Source: Pararhizobium gei
GTDB lineage: Bacteria; Pseudomonadota; Alphaproteobacteria; Rhizobiales; Rhizobiaceae
DNA length: 64,000 nucleotides
Reading direction: 5' to 3'
Assembly: GCF_029223885.1 (NCBI RefSeq)
Contig: NZ_CP119409.1
Coordinates: 1,948,001-2,012,000 of the forward strand
This document shows positions 40,472 through 50,698 of this stretch, piece by piece. The first letter of the stretch is position 1; each line of letters opens with the position of its first letter. The notes under the pieces were generated by a model, which worked only from the letters and a program-made list of their open reading frames with translations, was not told the origin of the DNA and did no database searches. The translations under genes and the position numbers were made by a program.

Positions 40472-42121
40472 ATGACGATAAGCCGACATGAACAGAAACT
40501 CGCCGAACTCAACCAGCCCAAACCCTGGTCGGGGATCAATGCTTTCAGCTCCGATCCCTTGGTGGTCGATATCGCGGCGTCGATGCCGCGGCCGTTGCGC
40601 GATGAGTTCGAGACACTCGGCCGCTATGTCACCTCGCCTGAGGCGCAGGATCTCGCGCGCATGGCCAATGAGGGCGTGCCGAAGCTGAGGACCCATGGTC
40701 CCCGCGGCGAGCGCCTCGACATGGTCGAATTCCACCCCGCCTGGCATGCGCTCATGCGCCGCTCCATGACGTCGGGGCTGCATGCCTCCGCCTGGGAAAA
40801 CATTGCCGACGAGCGTGGCCGCTCGCACAAGGTGCGCGCCATCCGCTTTTACCTGACGGCCCAGCTCGAATGCGGCCATCTTTGCCCGCTGACGATGACG
40901 AGCGCGTCCGTTGCTGCCATTTCCGCATCATCCGCCGTCCAGAAGGAATGGGCCCCGAAAATCCTGTCGCGCAAATATGATTCGTCGAATCGCGCCTGGA
41001 TGCAGAAGTCGTCGGTCACAATTGGTATGGGCATGACGGAAAAGCAGGGTGGAACGGACCTGCGTGCCAACACCTCGACGGCGGAGCGTGTCGGCGAGGG
41101 CATTTACCGGCTGTCCGGCCACAAATGGTTCATGTCGGCACCGATGAGCGATGCCTTCGTCATGCTGGCCCAGACCCGCGAGGGGCTTGGATGTTTTCTG
41201 GTGCCGCGCCTGCTGGAGGATGGATCGGCCAACGGGCTGCGGTTCCAGCGGCTGAAGGACAAGCTCGGCAATCGCTCCAACGCATCGGCCGAGGTCGAGT
41301 TTTCCGACACGTTCGGCTTTCTCCTGGGCACGCCGGACGGAGGGCTGCGCACGACCCTCGACATGGTGACGCTGACGCGCCTCGACTGCGCGCTCGCATC
41401 CGCCGGCATGATGCGGGCTTCGCTGGCCGAGGCCGTTCACCACGTGCGTGGCCGCCAGATGTCCGGGCAGGCGCTCATCGACCAGCCGATGATGACGCGG
41501 GTGATCGCCGACATGGCACTGGATGTCGCTGCCGCCAGTGCGCTCTCCTTCCGGGTGGCCGAGGCTTTCGACAAAGCCCGCGACAGCGCGGAAGATGCGG
41601 CCTATGCCCGGATCATGACCCCGGTCGTCAAGTACTGGGCCTGCAAGATTGCCCCTGCGCTGATCTCCGAGGCGATGGAATGCATCGGCGGCAGCGGCTA
41701 TGTGGAGGAACGGCCCATCGCCAGGCACTATCGGGAAGCGCCCGTTAATGCCATATGGGAAGGCTCGGGCAATGTCATGGCGCTCGATGTGCTCAGGGTG
41801 TTGAGGCGCGGCAAGGATCTGTTCGAGCTGCTTTTCCAGGTGATCAGCCGAGATCTCGGCCCCTCTGCCAAAAAGACCGTCGATGTGCTGAGGGCGGCCA
41901 TGCTGCTCTGCGAGCGCGACGAAGGGGCGGCGCGCATGCTGGTCGAGCAACTGGCGCTGGCTGCCGCTGCCGCGGAACTCTACAGGATCGGGGCCGGGCG
42001 TGTTGCAGATGCCTTCCTGGAATCACGGCTCGCCGCGGGCTGGCGCTCGACTTACGGCATGCTCGATTCGCGCTTCGACGCCGCCTACATCGTGGATCTT
42101 CTCTATCCTGCCGCGACATAG
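40472..42121 (+). CDS. aidB: AidB-like acyl-CoA dehydrogenase
   Basis: A 549-residue flavoprotein of the acyl-CoA dehydrogenase family, close in length and layout to E. coli AidB (adaptive response to alkylation). It has the FAD-binding MTEKQGGTDLRANTS and SGHKWFMSAP segments and ECIGGSGYVEE...IWEGSGNVMALD near the C-terminal catalytic domain. The real substrate is not known. It is divergent from pyrB, and its last 19 bases overlap the AEC transporter gene on the minus strand. Confidence 0.88.
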   Translation: MTISRHEQKLAELNQPKPWSGINAFSSDPLVVDIAASMPRPLRDEFETLGRYVTSPEAQDLARMANEGVPKLRTHGPRGERLDMVEFHPAWHALMRRSMTSGLHASAWENIADERGRSHKVRAIRFYLTAQLECGHLCPLTMTSASVAAISASSAVQKEWAPKILSRKYDSSNRAWMQKSSVTIGMGMTEKQGGTDLRANTSTAERVGEGIYRLSGHKWFMSAPMSDAFVMLAQTREGLGCFLVPRLLEDGSANGLRFQRLKDKLGNRSNASAEVEFSDTFGFLLGTPDGGLRTTLDMVTLTRLDCALASAGMMRASLAEAVHHVRGRQMSGQALIDQPMMTRVIADMALDVAAASALSFRVAEAFDKARDSAEDAAYARIMTPVVKYWACKIAPALISEAMECIGGSGYVEERPIARHYREAPVNAIWEGSGNVMALDVLRVLRRGKDLFELLFQVISRDLGPSAKKTVDVLRAAMLLCERDEGAARMLVEQLALAAAAAELYRIGAGRVADAFLESRLAAGWRSTYGMLDSRFDAAYIVDLLYPAAT

Positions 42122-43038
42122 GCGGTGACGATCAGGACCAGGGGAATGGTGAAGAACGAAGCCGCCGTCTGCACTGTCGCGACCGCTGCATAAAGCGGGG
42201 CGTCGCCGCCCATCTGTTTGGCAAGCAGGTAACCGTTCATGGCAGTCGGTACGCTGGCCCCGAGCGCGATGACCAGCAGGCTGTCGCCGCGGATGCCGAG
42301 CAGGTAGGCCGCACCCACCATGAAGAGCGGCATGACGATGAGCTTCAGACCAACAGCGAGAAGGACGACGCGGCTTGGCCGCAAGGCATCCACAACCTTT
42401 AACCCTGCGCCGACCATGACAAGGCCGAGGCTGAGAGATGCGGCGGCCAGCATATCAACAGCGCTCATGATTGGCCCGTAAACCGTAAGCCCAAGGAGGT
42501 TGAGCACGATGCCGAGTGCCGATGCAACAATCAAAGGGTTGGTTGTGATCTTGTAGGCGAAGAAGCGCAGTCCCTTTTTACCGCCGTTGAAGGTAATGAG
42601 CACCCCGATATTGTAGAAATTAATCGGGATGATGACGAGCGCCATGATCAGAGCTGTCAAGCTGAGGCCGAGCGGGCCATAAAGTTTCTGCGCAATTGCA
42701 AGTGCCATGAAACCGTTCCAGCGGGTGGCCGTCTGGAAGATCGAGGTGAAGGCGGCCGCGGAAACGTGCCGGTTTCGAAGGAAGGGCCAAAGCATCAGCA
42801 TCGCCGCAGACATGAGGGTGATGCTGCCGATTGTCGCCAAAGCGGTGACACTGCTTTTCATTCCGGCGAAGTCCGCCCTCGCCAGCGTCGAGAAGAGCAG
42901 GGCGGGAAACAGGACGAAGTAACCGAGTTGCTCGAGGCCTTCCCAGAGGCTGAGGTCGATCAGGGGCGAGCGTTTCAGCCATATGCCCAGCGACACGAGC
43001 AAAAAGACCGGAAGGATGTTTTCGAATATGACAATCAT
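42103..43038 (-). CDS. AEC family transporter (auxin-efflux-carrier-like permease)
   Basis: A 311-residue protein with about ten membrane helices, typical of the AEC/BART superfamily (mdcF-like) that moves malonate or other small carboxylates. Landmarks are MIVIFENILPVFLL at the start, the FQTATRWNGFMALA loop and the VPTAMNGYLLAKQMG segment. ATG 43038 gives the family N-terminus; the frame continues to 43098 upstream. Substrate unknown. Confidence 0.85.
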   Translation of the reverse strand: MIVIFENILPVFLLVSLGIWLKRSPLIDLSLWEGLEQLGYFVLFPALLFSTLARADFAGMKSSVTALATIGSITLMSAAMLMLWPFLRNRHVSAAAFTSIFQTATRWNGFMALAIAQKLYGPLGLSLTALIMALVIIPINFYNIGVLITFNGGKKGLRFFAYKITTNPLIVASALGIVLNLLGLTVYGPIMSAVDMLAAASLSLGLVMVGAGLKVVDALRPSRVVLLAVGLKLIVMPLFMVGAAYLLGIRGDSLLVIALGASVPTAMNGYLLAKQMGGDAPLYAAVATVQTAASFFTIPLVLIVTAYVAAG

Positions 43039-43178
43039 GGGACCCGCATGAAACAACGCCTTTGATAGACACGGGCGCATCCAGCGGCAACCGCGCATGT
43101 GGAAATTAACCTTAACTAATGGTTTACGTTGCGGCCGTCGCGTTAACGGACGATTGTCGAACCGGAAGAGTTAACGAC

Positions 43179-43352
43179 ATGCAATGGAGCGGTTCGATGA
43201 GAGCTGGCTTGACGATTATCATGATGCTGTTTTTTTCAGGCCTGACACTCGATCTGTCGGTTCCGGCGGCTATCTTACTGGGTATGGTTGCTCTCGACCG
43301 GGCGGCTCTGCACATTAAGAGTGGCTGGACGATGGAGGTAGAACGGGCATGA
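43179..43352 (+). CDS. 57-residue predicted membrane protein, unrecognised
   Basis: Short frame MQWSGSMRAGLTIIMMLF... with a hydrophobic region (about residues 9-38) and a charged end. GGAAGAG lies eight bases before the ATG. Its stop overlaps the start of the next gene by four bases (ATGA), which strongly supports translation. A TTAACCTTAACTAATGGTTTA stretch (43106-43126) lies upstream and resembles CtrA half-sites. Function unknown. Confidence 0.6.
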   Translation: MQWSGSMRAGLTIIMMLFFSGLTLDLSVPAAILLGMVALDRAALHIKSGWTMEVERA

Positions 43353-43693
43353 AATGGTTCCTCATCCTATGGGCTTTCCCTGTCATTCTGCTGGCCAGCT
43401 GGTACGGCCTCTCCTATTATGACATGAGCTTCGGCTTTTTCATGCTGACCCGGCAGACGCATGATCTCGTCTTTTCGATTTATGGAAACGTGCTCGGCCT
43501 GCCGCCGGAAGCCATACCCCCGCTCGTTGCCCGTGCCATCGCCTTCGACAGCCTGATCGTCTTTGCAATCGTCGCCTATCGAAAGCGTCGCGAGTTGCGC
43601 GCCTGGTACAAAAGGCGCTTCGGCGGCATCGCTCCGACTCAGTCTCAGGAGGCACCCTTTGCCAAAGACGCCAACCTGTCCAGCGCCCCCTGA
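43349..43693 (+). CDS. DUF6105 family membrane protein
   Basis: A 114-residue protein with an N-terminal membrane helix, a [22 protein letters not shown] core, a second helix and a basic C-terminal region ([16 protein letters not shown]). I recognise the Rhizobiaceae DUF6105 pattern; function unknown. Its 5' end is coupled to the 57-residue gene. Its final 49 bases overlap the 3' end of ruvX on the other strand. Confidence 0.72.
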   Translation: MKWFLILWAFPVILLASWYGLSYYDMSFGFFMLTRQTHDLVFSIYGNVLGLPPEAIPPLVARAIAFDSLIVFAIVAYRKRRELRAWYKRRFGGIAPTQSQEAPFAKDANLSSAP

Positions 43694-44124
43694 AGGATAA
43701 AGGAGGCAGCGGCCGAATCGATCCGGCCGGCCCGCTTCTTGCGCGACACGTCCATCTCGATCAGAATCCGTTCCGCTGCGACTGTCGAAAGCCGTTCATC
43801 CCAGAAGACGAAAGGGATGCCTGTCTTTGCTTCCATGTTGCGCACGAAGGCGCGCGTCGCCTGCACACGCGGTCCCTCCGAACCATCCATATTAATGGGC
43901 AGACCGATGACAAACGCGGCAATTTTTTCTTTTGCCGCCATGGCAAGCAAGGCTTCGGCATCCAGACCGAATTTCACGCGCCTGATCACCTCACGAGGCG
44001 TCGCAAAGCGCCGGCCGAGATCGGACACCGAAACGCCGATCGTCTTTGTGCCGAGGTCCAGTCCTCCGATGGCCTGGCCGGGGAGGAGGGATGACGCAAG
44101 TTCATCTATGGTGAAGACAGTCAT
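43645..44124 (-). CDS. ruvX: Holliday junction resolvase-like RuvX (YqgF)
   Basis: A 159-residue RNase-H-fold nuclease. Acidic residues are seen in [31 protein letters not shown] and [12 protein letters not shown]. YqgF is linked to 16S rRNA 5'-end maturation and Holliday junction resolution. Length is normal with a short N-terminal extension. It converges on and overlaps the DUF6105 gene. Confidence 0.93.
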   Translation of the reverse strand: MTVFTIDELASSLLPGQAIGGLDLGTKTIGVSVSDLGRRFATPREVIRRVKFGLDAEALLAMAAKEKIAAFVIGLPINMDGSEGPRVQATRAFVRNMEAKTGIPFVFWDERLSTVAAERILIEMDVSRKKRAGRIDSAAASFILQGALDRLASLAKGAS

Positions 44125-44203
44125 GATTGCCGATTCGCCTTTTCAGGGTTGACCGGCTGATCCATAACCGCATCCAACCGACAAATCATCACGGAGTCCG
44201 TTC

Positions 44204-44908
44204 ATGAAAATCAAATGGCTTGGTCATTCCGCCTTTCATCTCGAAACCGCTCAGGCGAAAATTCTCATCGATCCGTTTTTCACCGGAAATCCGTCCTTCG
44301 ACGAATCGACACGCAAGGATGCCGCTGCGGGTCTGACGCACATTCTTTTGACGCACGGACATGGAGACCATGTCGGTGATACGATCGCGCTGGCGAAGGA
44401 AACGGGCGCCACCGTGGTTGCCAATGCCGATCTCGCCGCGTGGCTCGGGTCGCGCGGTGTCGCAAACGTCGAAATGGGCAATACCGGCGGCACGATCCAT
44501 CTCGGCGGCTTCTCCACGACTTTCGTCAATGCCCTGCATTCATCGGCGCAGATCACGGAAGACGGCGTTTCCCATTCGCTCGGCAGCGCCAACGGGCTGG
44601 TGCTGCATTTCGAAGACGAACCGACGCTCTATCATATGGGCGACACCGACATCTTTTCCGACATGGCGCTGGTGCAGGAACTGCATCAGCCGGAAATCGG
44701 CCTCGTGCCGATCGGCGATCGTTTCACCATGGGCGGCGCGGTGGCGGCGCTTGCCTGCCAGCGCTTCTTCACGTTCGGCACGGTGCTGCCCTGTCATTAC
44801 GGCTCCTTCGGCATCATCGACCAGACTGCCGATACATTTGTTGCGGCAATGGATGGCGGCAAGGCGAAGGTCGCGGTTCCTGCCGTCGGCGGCGTCGTTG
44901 CGATTTAG
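44204..44908 (+). CDS. Metal-dependent hydrolase, UPF0173 family
   Basis: A 234-residue metallo-beta-lactamase-fold protein. The motif [13 protein letters not shown], the [10 protein letters not shown] strand and the CHYGSFG histidine near the C-terminus are all present. Length and order match UPF0173 (YtkL-like). The physiological substrate is unknown. It stands alone between the divergent ruvX and gatC. Confidence 0.92.
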   Translation: MKIKWLGHSAFHLETAQAKILIDPFFTGNPSFDESTRKDAAAGLTHILLTHGHGDHVGDTIALAKETGATVVANADLAAWLGSRGVANVEMGNTGGTIHLGGFSTTFVNALHSSAQITEDGVSHSLGSANGLVLHFEDEPTLYHMGDTDIFSDMALVQELHQPEIGLVPIGDRFTMGGAVAALACQRFFTFGTVLPCHYGSFGIIDQTADTFVAAMDGGKAKVAVPAVGGVVAI

Positions 44909-45018
44909 GGCCTGATGCGCTCGTGAATCCAACGGAGCCGGCCGCGCAAATGATTCCACCGTTGCGCGGTCGGTGCTGGGTGATTATAGCGATAGGAAAA
45001 TTCCTACCGGAGATATCC

Positions 45019-45306
45019 ATGTCAGTCGATCTCGCCACCGTGAAGCGCGTTGCGCGTCTTGCCCGCATTGCCGTTACCGAAGAGGATGCGCAGCGCATGA
45101 CCGGCGAGTTGAACGGTATCCTCGGCTTCGTCGAGCAACTGTCCGAGGTCAATGTCGATGGCGTCGAGCCGATGACCTCGGTGATGCCGATGGCGATGAA
45201 GCAGCGGGCGGACGTCGTCACCGACGGCGACAAGGCCGACGATATCGTCGCCAATGCGCCCAACGAGGACCGTAATTTTTTCCTCGTTCCGAAGGTTGTC
45301 GAATAA
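45019..45306 (+). CDS. gatC: Aspartyl/glutamyl-tRNA amidotransferase subunit C
   Basis: A 95-residue small subunit that ties GatA and GatB together in the amidotransferase correcting Glu-tRNA-Gln (and Asp-tRNA-Asn). It has the typical [16 protein letters not shown] start and the VEPMTSV segment. CCGGAG precedes the ATG. The frame is open upstream to 44440, inside the previous gene, but only this part is GatC-like. GatA follows after 47 bases. Confidence 0.95.
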   Translation: MSVDLATVKRVARLARIAVTEEDAQRMTGELNGILGFVEQLSEVNVDGVEPMTSVMPMAMKQRADVVTDGDKADDIVANAPNEDRNFFLVPKVVE

Positions 45307-45353
45307 GCCTTCTTTGCCGCCGCCCGAACGCATCCGATTGTTGAAAGCCTGCC

Positions 45354-46835
45354 ATGACCGACCTGACCCGCCTGACCATTGCCGAAGCGCGCACGAAGCT
45401 GAGCGCCAGGGAAATCTCCGCCGTCGAACTGACGGAAGCTTATATTGGCGCGATCGATGCGGCCAATGGCGCGCTGAATGCCTATGTCGTTACCACGCCG
45501 GACAAGGCGCGCGACATGGCGAAGGCGTCAGACGCCCGCATCGCTGCCGGAAAGGCCGGTGCGCTTGAAGGCATTCCGCTCGGGATCAAGGATCTGTTCG
45601 GGACCGAGGGTGTCCATACCCAGGCGGCAAGCCATATTCTCGACGGCTTCAAGCCGAAGTACGAATCCACCGTCACCCAGAACCTGTGGAACGATGGCGC
45701 CGTCATGCTCGGCAAGCTCAACATGGATGAGTTCGCCATGGGTTCGTCTAACGAGTCGTCTTACTACGGTCCGGTGATCAACCCGTGGAAAGCAACCGGA
45801 TCGAACCTCGATCTCGTGCCGGGCGGCTCTTCCGGCGGTTCGGCCGCCGCCGTCGCGGCCTTTCTCTGCGCCGGTGCGACCGCAACCGACACGGGCGGCT
45901 CGATTCGCCAGCCGGCCGCCTTTACGGGCACCGTCGGTTTCAAGCCGACCTACGGCCGCTGCTCGCGCTGGGGCATCGTCGCCTTTGCCTCCTCGCTCGA
46001 CCAGGCCGGGCCAATTGCCCGCGACGTGCGCGACGCTGCAATCCTGCTGAAATCCATGGCGAGCGTCGATGCCAAGGATACGACCTCCGTCGATCTGCCG
46101 GTTCCGGATTACGAGGCCTCGCTCGGCCAGTCGCTGAAGGGAATGAAGATCGGCATCCCGAAGGAATACCGCGTCGAGGGCATGCCGGACGAAATAGAGA
46201 CGCTCTGGACTCAGGGCATCGCCTGGCTGAAGGATGCCGGCGCCGAGATCGTTGATATCAGCCTGCCGCACACGAAATATGCGCTGCCGGCCTATTATAT
46301 CGTCGCGCCGGCCGAGGCCTCGTCCAATCTTGCCCGCTATGACGGCGTTCGCTACGGCCTGCGCATCGACGGCAAGGACATCGCCGACATGTATGAAAAG
46401 ACCCGCGCCGCCGGCTTCGGCACCGAGGTCAAGCGCCGCATCATGATCGGCACCTACGTGCTGTCGGCCGGGTATTACGACGCCTATTATTTGCAGGCCC
46501 AGAAGGTCCGCACCTTGATCAAGCGGGACTTCGAACTGGCCTTCCATGCCGGTGTCGACGCCATCCTGACGCCAGCCACCCCATCTTCGGCCTTCGGCAT
46601 CGCCGACGAGGATCTGGCCTCCGATCCGGTGAAAATGTATCTCAACGACATCTTCACGGTGACGGTCAACATGGCGGGCCTGCCCGGCATCGCCGTTCCC
46701 GCCGGTCTCGACCACAAGGGTCTGCCGCTTGGTCTCCAATTGATCGGCAAGCCTTTCGAGGAAGAAACGCTGTTCAGGACGGCGCATGTCATCGAGCAGG
46801 CAGCCGGAAAGTTCTCGCCGCAGAAGTGGTGGTAA
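45354..46835 (+). CDS. gatA: Aspartyl/glutamyl-tRNA amidotransferase subunit A
   Basis: A 493-residue amidase that releases ammonia from glutamine for the transamidation. The Ser-cisSer-Lys triad is visible: Lys in [11 protein letters not shown], the cis-Ser in [12 protein letters not shown] and the nucleophile in [12 protein letters not shown]. Full length. The GNAT gene follows 65 bases later, before gatB. Confidence 0.96.
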   Translation: MTDLTRLTIAEARTKLSAREISAVELTEAYIGAIDAANGALNAYVVTTPDKARDMAKASDARIAAGKAGALEGIPLGIKDLFGTEGVHTQAASHILDGFKPKYESTVTQNLWNDGAVMLGKLNMDEFAMGSSNESSYYGPVINPWKATGSNLDLVPGGSSGGSAAAVAAFLCAGATATDTGGSIRQPAAFTGTVGFKPTYGRCSRWGIVAFASSLDQAGPIARDVRDAAILLKSMASVDAKDTTSVDLPVPDYEASLGQSLKGMKIGIPKEYRVEGMPDEIETLWTQGIAWLKDAGAEIVDISLPHTKYALPAYYIVAPAEASSNLARYDGVRYGLRIDGKDIADMYEKTRAAGFGTEVKRRIMIGTYVLSAGYYDAYYLQAQKVRTLIKRDFELAFHAGVDAILTPATPSSAFGIADEDLASDPVKMYLNDIFTVTVNMAGLPGIAVPAGLDHKGLPLGLQLIGKPFEEETLFRTAHVIEQAAGKFSPQKWW

Positions 46836-46900
46836 TCCCGTTGGTGCTGCTGGCCAAAAGGCGGCGCTGATGCTTAACTGAGGCTGAAAGGATCCGCCGT

Positions 46901-47410
46901 ATGGTCAGCGTTCGCCTTGCGCATGAAGAGGAGATTGTCTGTCTGGCGGCCATCGGCCTCGCGGCCTGGGAAAGGGCGGTGTCTGGTCTTGCCGACGCTC
47001 AGGGTATGCGCCGCGTCGCGGAATTGTCGTTCCTGTCCTTTCTAAGATCGAACTGGTTTTCCGTCAGCGTCATCGGGACTGATGGCACCGTTGCCGGATG
47101 GGCGGCACGCGAAGACCGCGATGGCAATATCTCCGATCTCTGGATAGAGCCCGCGGTCCAGCGAAGCGGTCTCGGCTCTGCACTGCTTGCAGATCTCGAA
47201 AGCAGGATACTGGCCGAGGGTTTTGGCGCCGCCATCGTCAAGACGCATGCGCAGAACGCGCAGGCGATCGGCTTCTTTCGCAAACATGGATATTCGGTCA
47301 GTTCGCTCTCAACGGCCTATGCGCCCAAACTCGACAGGGACGTGGAATCGATCGGCATGACAAAAATGCTGGAAGAGCCGGTCGCCCAGCAGAATCTGCA
47401 GTGGTTCTAA
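46901..47410 (+). CDS. GNAT family N-acetyltransferase (between gatA and gatB)
   Basis: 169 residues with the acetyl-CoA pyrophosphate-binding loop as [11 protein letters not shown] and the C-terminal [10 protein letters not shown] motif of the GNAT fold. Substrate unknown. The gene is embedded in the gat cluster: 65 bases after gatA and ~170 before gatB, all on one strand. A link with tRNA or aminoacyl metabolism is only a contextual guess. Confidence 0.87.
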   Translation: MVSVRLAHEEEIVCLAAIGLAAWERAVSGLADAQGMRRVAELSFLSFLRSNWFSVSVIGTDGTVAGWAAREDRDGNISDLWIEPAVQRSGLGSALLADLESRILAEGFGAAIVKTHAQNAQAIGFFRKHGYSVSSLSTAYAPKLDRDVESIGMTKMLEEPVAQQNLQWF

Positions 47411-47583
47411 GCGGAACGGCAGGCCCCCGACGAACATGTGCCGAAATTCGGGCGAGCGCGTTCATCCGCTGGGCAAGCGGCATCTCTGCCGTGTTGGCAC
47501 GACCTCAAGCGCGACAAGCCTTGCACCTCCCGCCCAATTGTTCTACCGAGAAGTCATCATCCGAGCCTGCAGAAGAGCATTCC

Positions 47584-49086
47584 ATGACCCTTGTCGATGT
47601 CCGCATTTCCGAACCGAAACGCTATATTCCCGGCGCGACCGGCGACTGGGAAGTGATCGTCGGGATGGAAGTGCACGCTCAGGTAACAAGCAATTCGAAG
47701 CTGTTTTCCGGTGCGTCCACGACCTTTGGCAATGCGCCGAATTCCAACGTGTCGCTTGTCGATGCGGCAATGCCCGGCATGCTGCCCGTGATCAACGAGG
47801 AATGTGTGAAGCAGGCAGTCCGCACCGGCCTCGGCCTGAAGGCCCAGATCAACAAGCGGTCGATCTTCGATCGTAAAAACTATTTCTATCCCGATCTGCC
47901 GCAAGGCTACCAGATCTCGCAGTTCAAGGATCCGATCGTCGGAGAGGGCCAGATCGTCATCTCCGTCGGTCCGGATCGTCAGGGGCAGTTCGAGGATGTG
48001 GAGATCGGCATCGAGCGGCTGCATCTGGAGCAGGATGCCGGCAAGTCGATGCACGACCAGAGCCCAACCCTGTCCTATGTCGATCTCAACCGGTCCGGTG
48101 TCGCGCTGATGGAGATCGTTTCCAAGCCCGACATGCGCTCGTCGGATGAAGCCAAGGCCTATATGACCAAGCTGCGCTCGATCGTGCGCTATCTCGGCAC
48201 CTGCGACGGCAATATGGACGAAGGCTCGATGCGTGCCGACGTCAACGTCTCCGTGCGCCGTCCGGGCGAGGGTTTCGGCACGCGCTGCGAAATCAAGAAC
48301 GTCAACTCGATCCGGTTCATCGGTCAGGCGATCGAATACGAGGCCCGCCGCCAGATCGCCATTCTCGAGGATGGCGGCTCGATCGATCAGGAAACCCGGT
48401 TGTTCGATCCGGGCAAGGGCGAGACCCGGTCGATGCGCTCGAAGGAAGATGCGCATGACTATCGCTACTTCCCCGATCCGGACCTTCTGCCGCTTGAATT
48501 CGACGATGCCTTCATCGAGGCTCTGAAGGCGGATCTGCCGGAACTTCCCGACGACAAGAAGGAGCGCTTCGTGCGCGATCTCGGCCTGTCGATCTACGAC
48601 GCCTCCGTGCTCGTATCGGAAAAGGCGATCGCCGACTATTTCGAGGCCGTCGCAGCCGGTCGTGACGGCAAGATTGCCGCAAACTGGGTTATCAACGACT
48701 TGCTGGGCGCCTTGAACAAGGCCGGCAAAGGCATTGAAGAGACTCCCGTTTCGCCCGTTCAGCTGGGTGGCATTCTTGACCTCATCAAATCGGAAGTCAT
48801 TTCCGGCAAGATCGCCAAGGACCTTTTCGAGATCGTCTGGAACGAAGGCGGAGACCCTGCGGAAATCGTTGAAGCCCGCGGTATGAAGCAGGTCACCGAT
48901 ACCGGCGCCATCGAAAAAGCCGTGGACGAAATCATCGCCGCCAACCCTGATCAGGTCGAGAAGGTCAAGGCCAAGCCGTCGCTTGCCGGCTGGTTCGTGG
49001 GACAGGTGATGAAGGCGACCGGAGGCAAGGCCAATCCGCAGGCCGTGCAGGCGCTGGTCAAGGCCAAGCTCGGGATCGAGGACTGA
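47584..49086 (+). CDS. gatB: Aspartyl/glutamyl-tRNA amidotransferase subunit B
   Basis: A 500-residue kinase/tRNA-binding subunit that phosphorylates the misacylated Glu/Asp. [30 protein letters not shown], the [12 protein letters not shown] segment and a C-terminal YqeY-like helical domain are present. ATG 47584 (after AGAAGAG) gives the family N-terminus and length; the frame is open further upstream to 47098 but overlaps the GNAT gene. The stop overlaps the next start by one base. Confidence 0.95.
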   Translation: MTLVDVRISEPKRYIPGATGDWEVIVGMEVHAQVTSNSKLFSGASTTFGNAPNSNVSLVDAAMPGMLPVINEECVKQAVRTGLGLKAQINKRSIFDRKNYFYPDLPQGYQISQFKDPIVGEGQIVISVGPDRQGQFEDVEIGIERLHLEQDAGKSMHDQSPTLSYVDLNRSGVALMEIVSKPDMRSSDEAKAYMTKLRSIVRYLGTCDGNMDEGSMRADVNVSVRRPGEGFGTRCEIKNVNSIRFIGQAIEYEARRQIAILEDGGSIDQETRLFDPGKGETRSMRSKEDAHDYRYFPDPDLLPLEFDDAFIEALKADLPELPDDKKERFVRDLGLSIYDASVLVSEKAIADYFEAVAAGRDGKIAANWVINDLLGALNKAGKGIEETPVSPVQLGGILDLIKSEVISGKIAKDLFEIVWNEGGDPAEIVEARGMKQVTDTGAIEKAVDEIIAANPDQVEKVKAKPSLAGWFVGQVMKATGGKANPQAVQALVKAKLGIED

Positions 49087-49586
49087 TGTTCTTCGTCCGC
49101 ACCGCCTCCGAACGCGATCTTGCCAAGGTGAGCGCGCTGCTCGGTGAAACCTGGCACGCGACCTACGACGTGCTCTATGGTGTCGACAAGGTCACGGAGT
49201 TGACCGAAAAATGGCATTCCCTGCCTGCGCTGAAGGCCCGGCTTGCCCGGAAGAACGCCGAATTCGTGGTGGCGGATAGCGGCAAGGACATCGGCGGCAT
49301 GGGTTATGCCGCCATGTCGGAAACACGGACAAAAACTGCCGTGCTGCACCAGCTCTACGTGTTGCCGAAATTCCAGCGCCAGGGCATCGGGCGTGAGATG
49401 TTCGCGGAACTTGAAACCTGCTTTCCGGACGCAGAGATCATGCAGTTGGAAGTCGAGCCGCAGAACCGGCAGGCGATCGATTTCTATCAAGCCCACGGCT
49501 TTGTGAAAACCGGAGAGACGGCCAGTTGCGGGGATGCGCAATCGGGCATTCCGGCAATCGTGATGGAGAAGCCGCTGAACAGATGA
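49086..49586 (+). CDS. GNAT family N-acetyltransferase (downstream of gatB)
   Basis: 166 residues with the acetyl-CoA loop FQRQGIGREMF and the QAIDFYQAHGF motif. The ATG shares one base with the gatB stop (TGATG), so translation is coupled. It has HQLYVLP before the loop, typical of the group. Substrate unknown. It is the second acetyltransferase in this gat locus. Confidence 0.88.
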   Translation: MFFVRTASERDLAKVSALLGETWHATYDVLYGVDKVTELTEKWHSLPALKARLARKNAEFVVADSGKDIGGMGYAAMSETRTKTAVLHQLYVLPKFQRQGIGREMFAELETCFPDAEIMQLEVEPQNRQAIDFYQAHGFVKTGETASCGDAQSGIPAIVMEKPLNR

Positions 49587-49718
49587 GCAGCGGGATTTAC
49601 CGGCATCGCCTGCCATGGCAGGTCTGGAATCGCTGGACAAGCGACGGGCTGCGCGGCATAAGCAGGGTTATATTTGTGTAACCGGTTGCCCTTCCGGGCG
49701 CGGTCAAGGACGGACATG

Positions 49719-50114
49719 ATGAAGTCTCTGCTGCAGATCTTTACCTGGTGGAACGGACAGACGATGGGCACCCGTTTCCACACCTGGCGTTTTGGCACGC
49801 GCGTCGGTTCGGACGAGGCGGGCAACGTCTACTATCAGGGCGGCAAGGATTCCGAAGGCCGCACGCGCCGCTGGGTGATCTACAACGGCTATGCCGACGC
49901 CTCGGCGATTCCGCCGGGCTGGCATGGCTGGATGCACCATCGCACGGATGTGTCGCCGGCCGATGAAGCCTATGAGGCGCGCGAATGGCAGAAGCCGCAT
50001 CGCCCGAACGGTACCGGCACCGCCGAGGCCTACCGTCCCCCGGGCTCGATGAACGCTGCCGGCGAACGTCCGCGGGTCACTGGTGACTACGACGCCTGGA
50101 CGCCGCGTTCCTGA
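49719..50114 (+). CDS. NADH:ubiquinone oxidoreductase accessory subunit NDUFA12 homologue
   Basis: 131 residues: LLQIFTWWNGQTMGTRFHTWRFG, then RRWVIYNGYADASAIPPGWHGWMHH, the B17.2/NDUFA12 signature. In alphaproteobacteria this is a supernumerary subunit of complex I, shared with mitochondria. Two ATGs (49716, 49719) exist; the second has an eight-base spacer from AAGGA. It sits ~41 kb from the end of the nuo operon in this window. The C-terminus is proline-rich. Confidence 0.92.
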   Translation: MKSLLQIFTWWNGQTMGTRFHTWRFGTRVGSDEAGNVYYQGGKDSEGRTRRWVIYNGYADASAIPPGWHGWMHHRTDVSPADEAYEAREWQKPHRPNGTGTAEAYRPPGSMNAAGERPRVTGDYDAWTPRS

Positions 50115-50230
50115 ACCGTCATAGGCGGGGTAGCGATGGTCGTGTCTGCAGGACATCACGCCTCGGCCACATTTCATGTTTAGCGCGTGATCGCTGAGTT
50201 TTATCGGTATCATGCGGGAGACCGGCTTTT

Positions 50231-50686
50231 ATGGTAGTTTCACATCAGCGAACTGAAACGCGCGGGCGCCTTGCAGCGACAGCGCTGTTCGCGGTTGCGG
50301 GCTGTGTGTTTCTCTGCACTGCCGGTGCAACGAAGGCCGCCCGCATCGACAACCCGGTCGCTGTCTTCTCCGGAATCGACAAGATCACCGGCCGCATCAC
50401 CACCTTCGACGTCTATATCGGCGAAACCGTGCAGTTCGGCGCGTTGCAGGTGACGCCGCGTGTCTGCTACAGCCGTGACGATACAGAGGCGCCAAAGACA
50501 GACACCTTCGTCGAGGTGGACGAGATCACCCTCGACCGCAAGATCCGACGCATCTTTACAGGCTGGATGTTTGCCGACAGTCCGGGCCTCAACGCCGTCG
50601 AACATCCCGTCTACGATGTCTGGCTTACGAGTTGCAAGGCGAAGTCCGATCTTCCGCCGCCGGACGCTGCAGCATCGCAACAGTGA
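50231..50686 (+). CDS. DUF2155 domain-containing secreted protein
   Basis: 151 residues with an N-terminal signal peptide (hydrophobic stretch about 15-32, likely cleavage after TKA) and the DUF2155 core FSGIDKITGRITTFDVYIGETVQFGALQVTPRVC. Two cysteines (CYSRDD and LTSCK) may form a disulfide. Function unknown; in rhizobia it commonly follows the NDUFA12 gene. It converges with aat, 12 bases apart. Confidence 0.88.
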   Translation: MVVSHQRTETRGRLAATALFAVAGCVFLCTAGATKAARIDNPVAVFSGIDKITGRITTFDVYIGETVQFGALQVTPRVCYSRDDTEAPKTDTFVEVDEITLDRKIRRIFTGWMFADSPGLNAVEHPVYDVWLTSCKAKSDLPPPDAAASQQ

Positions 50687-50698
50687 GGGATCTCGGTC

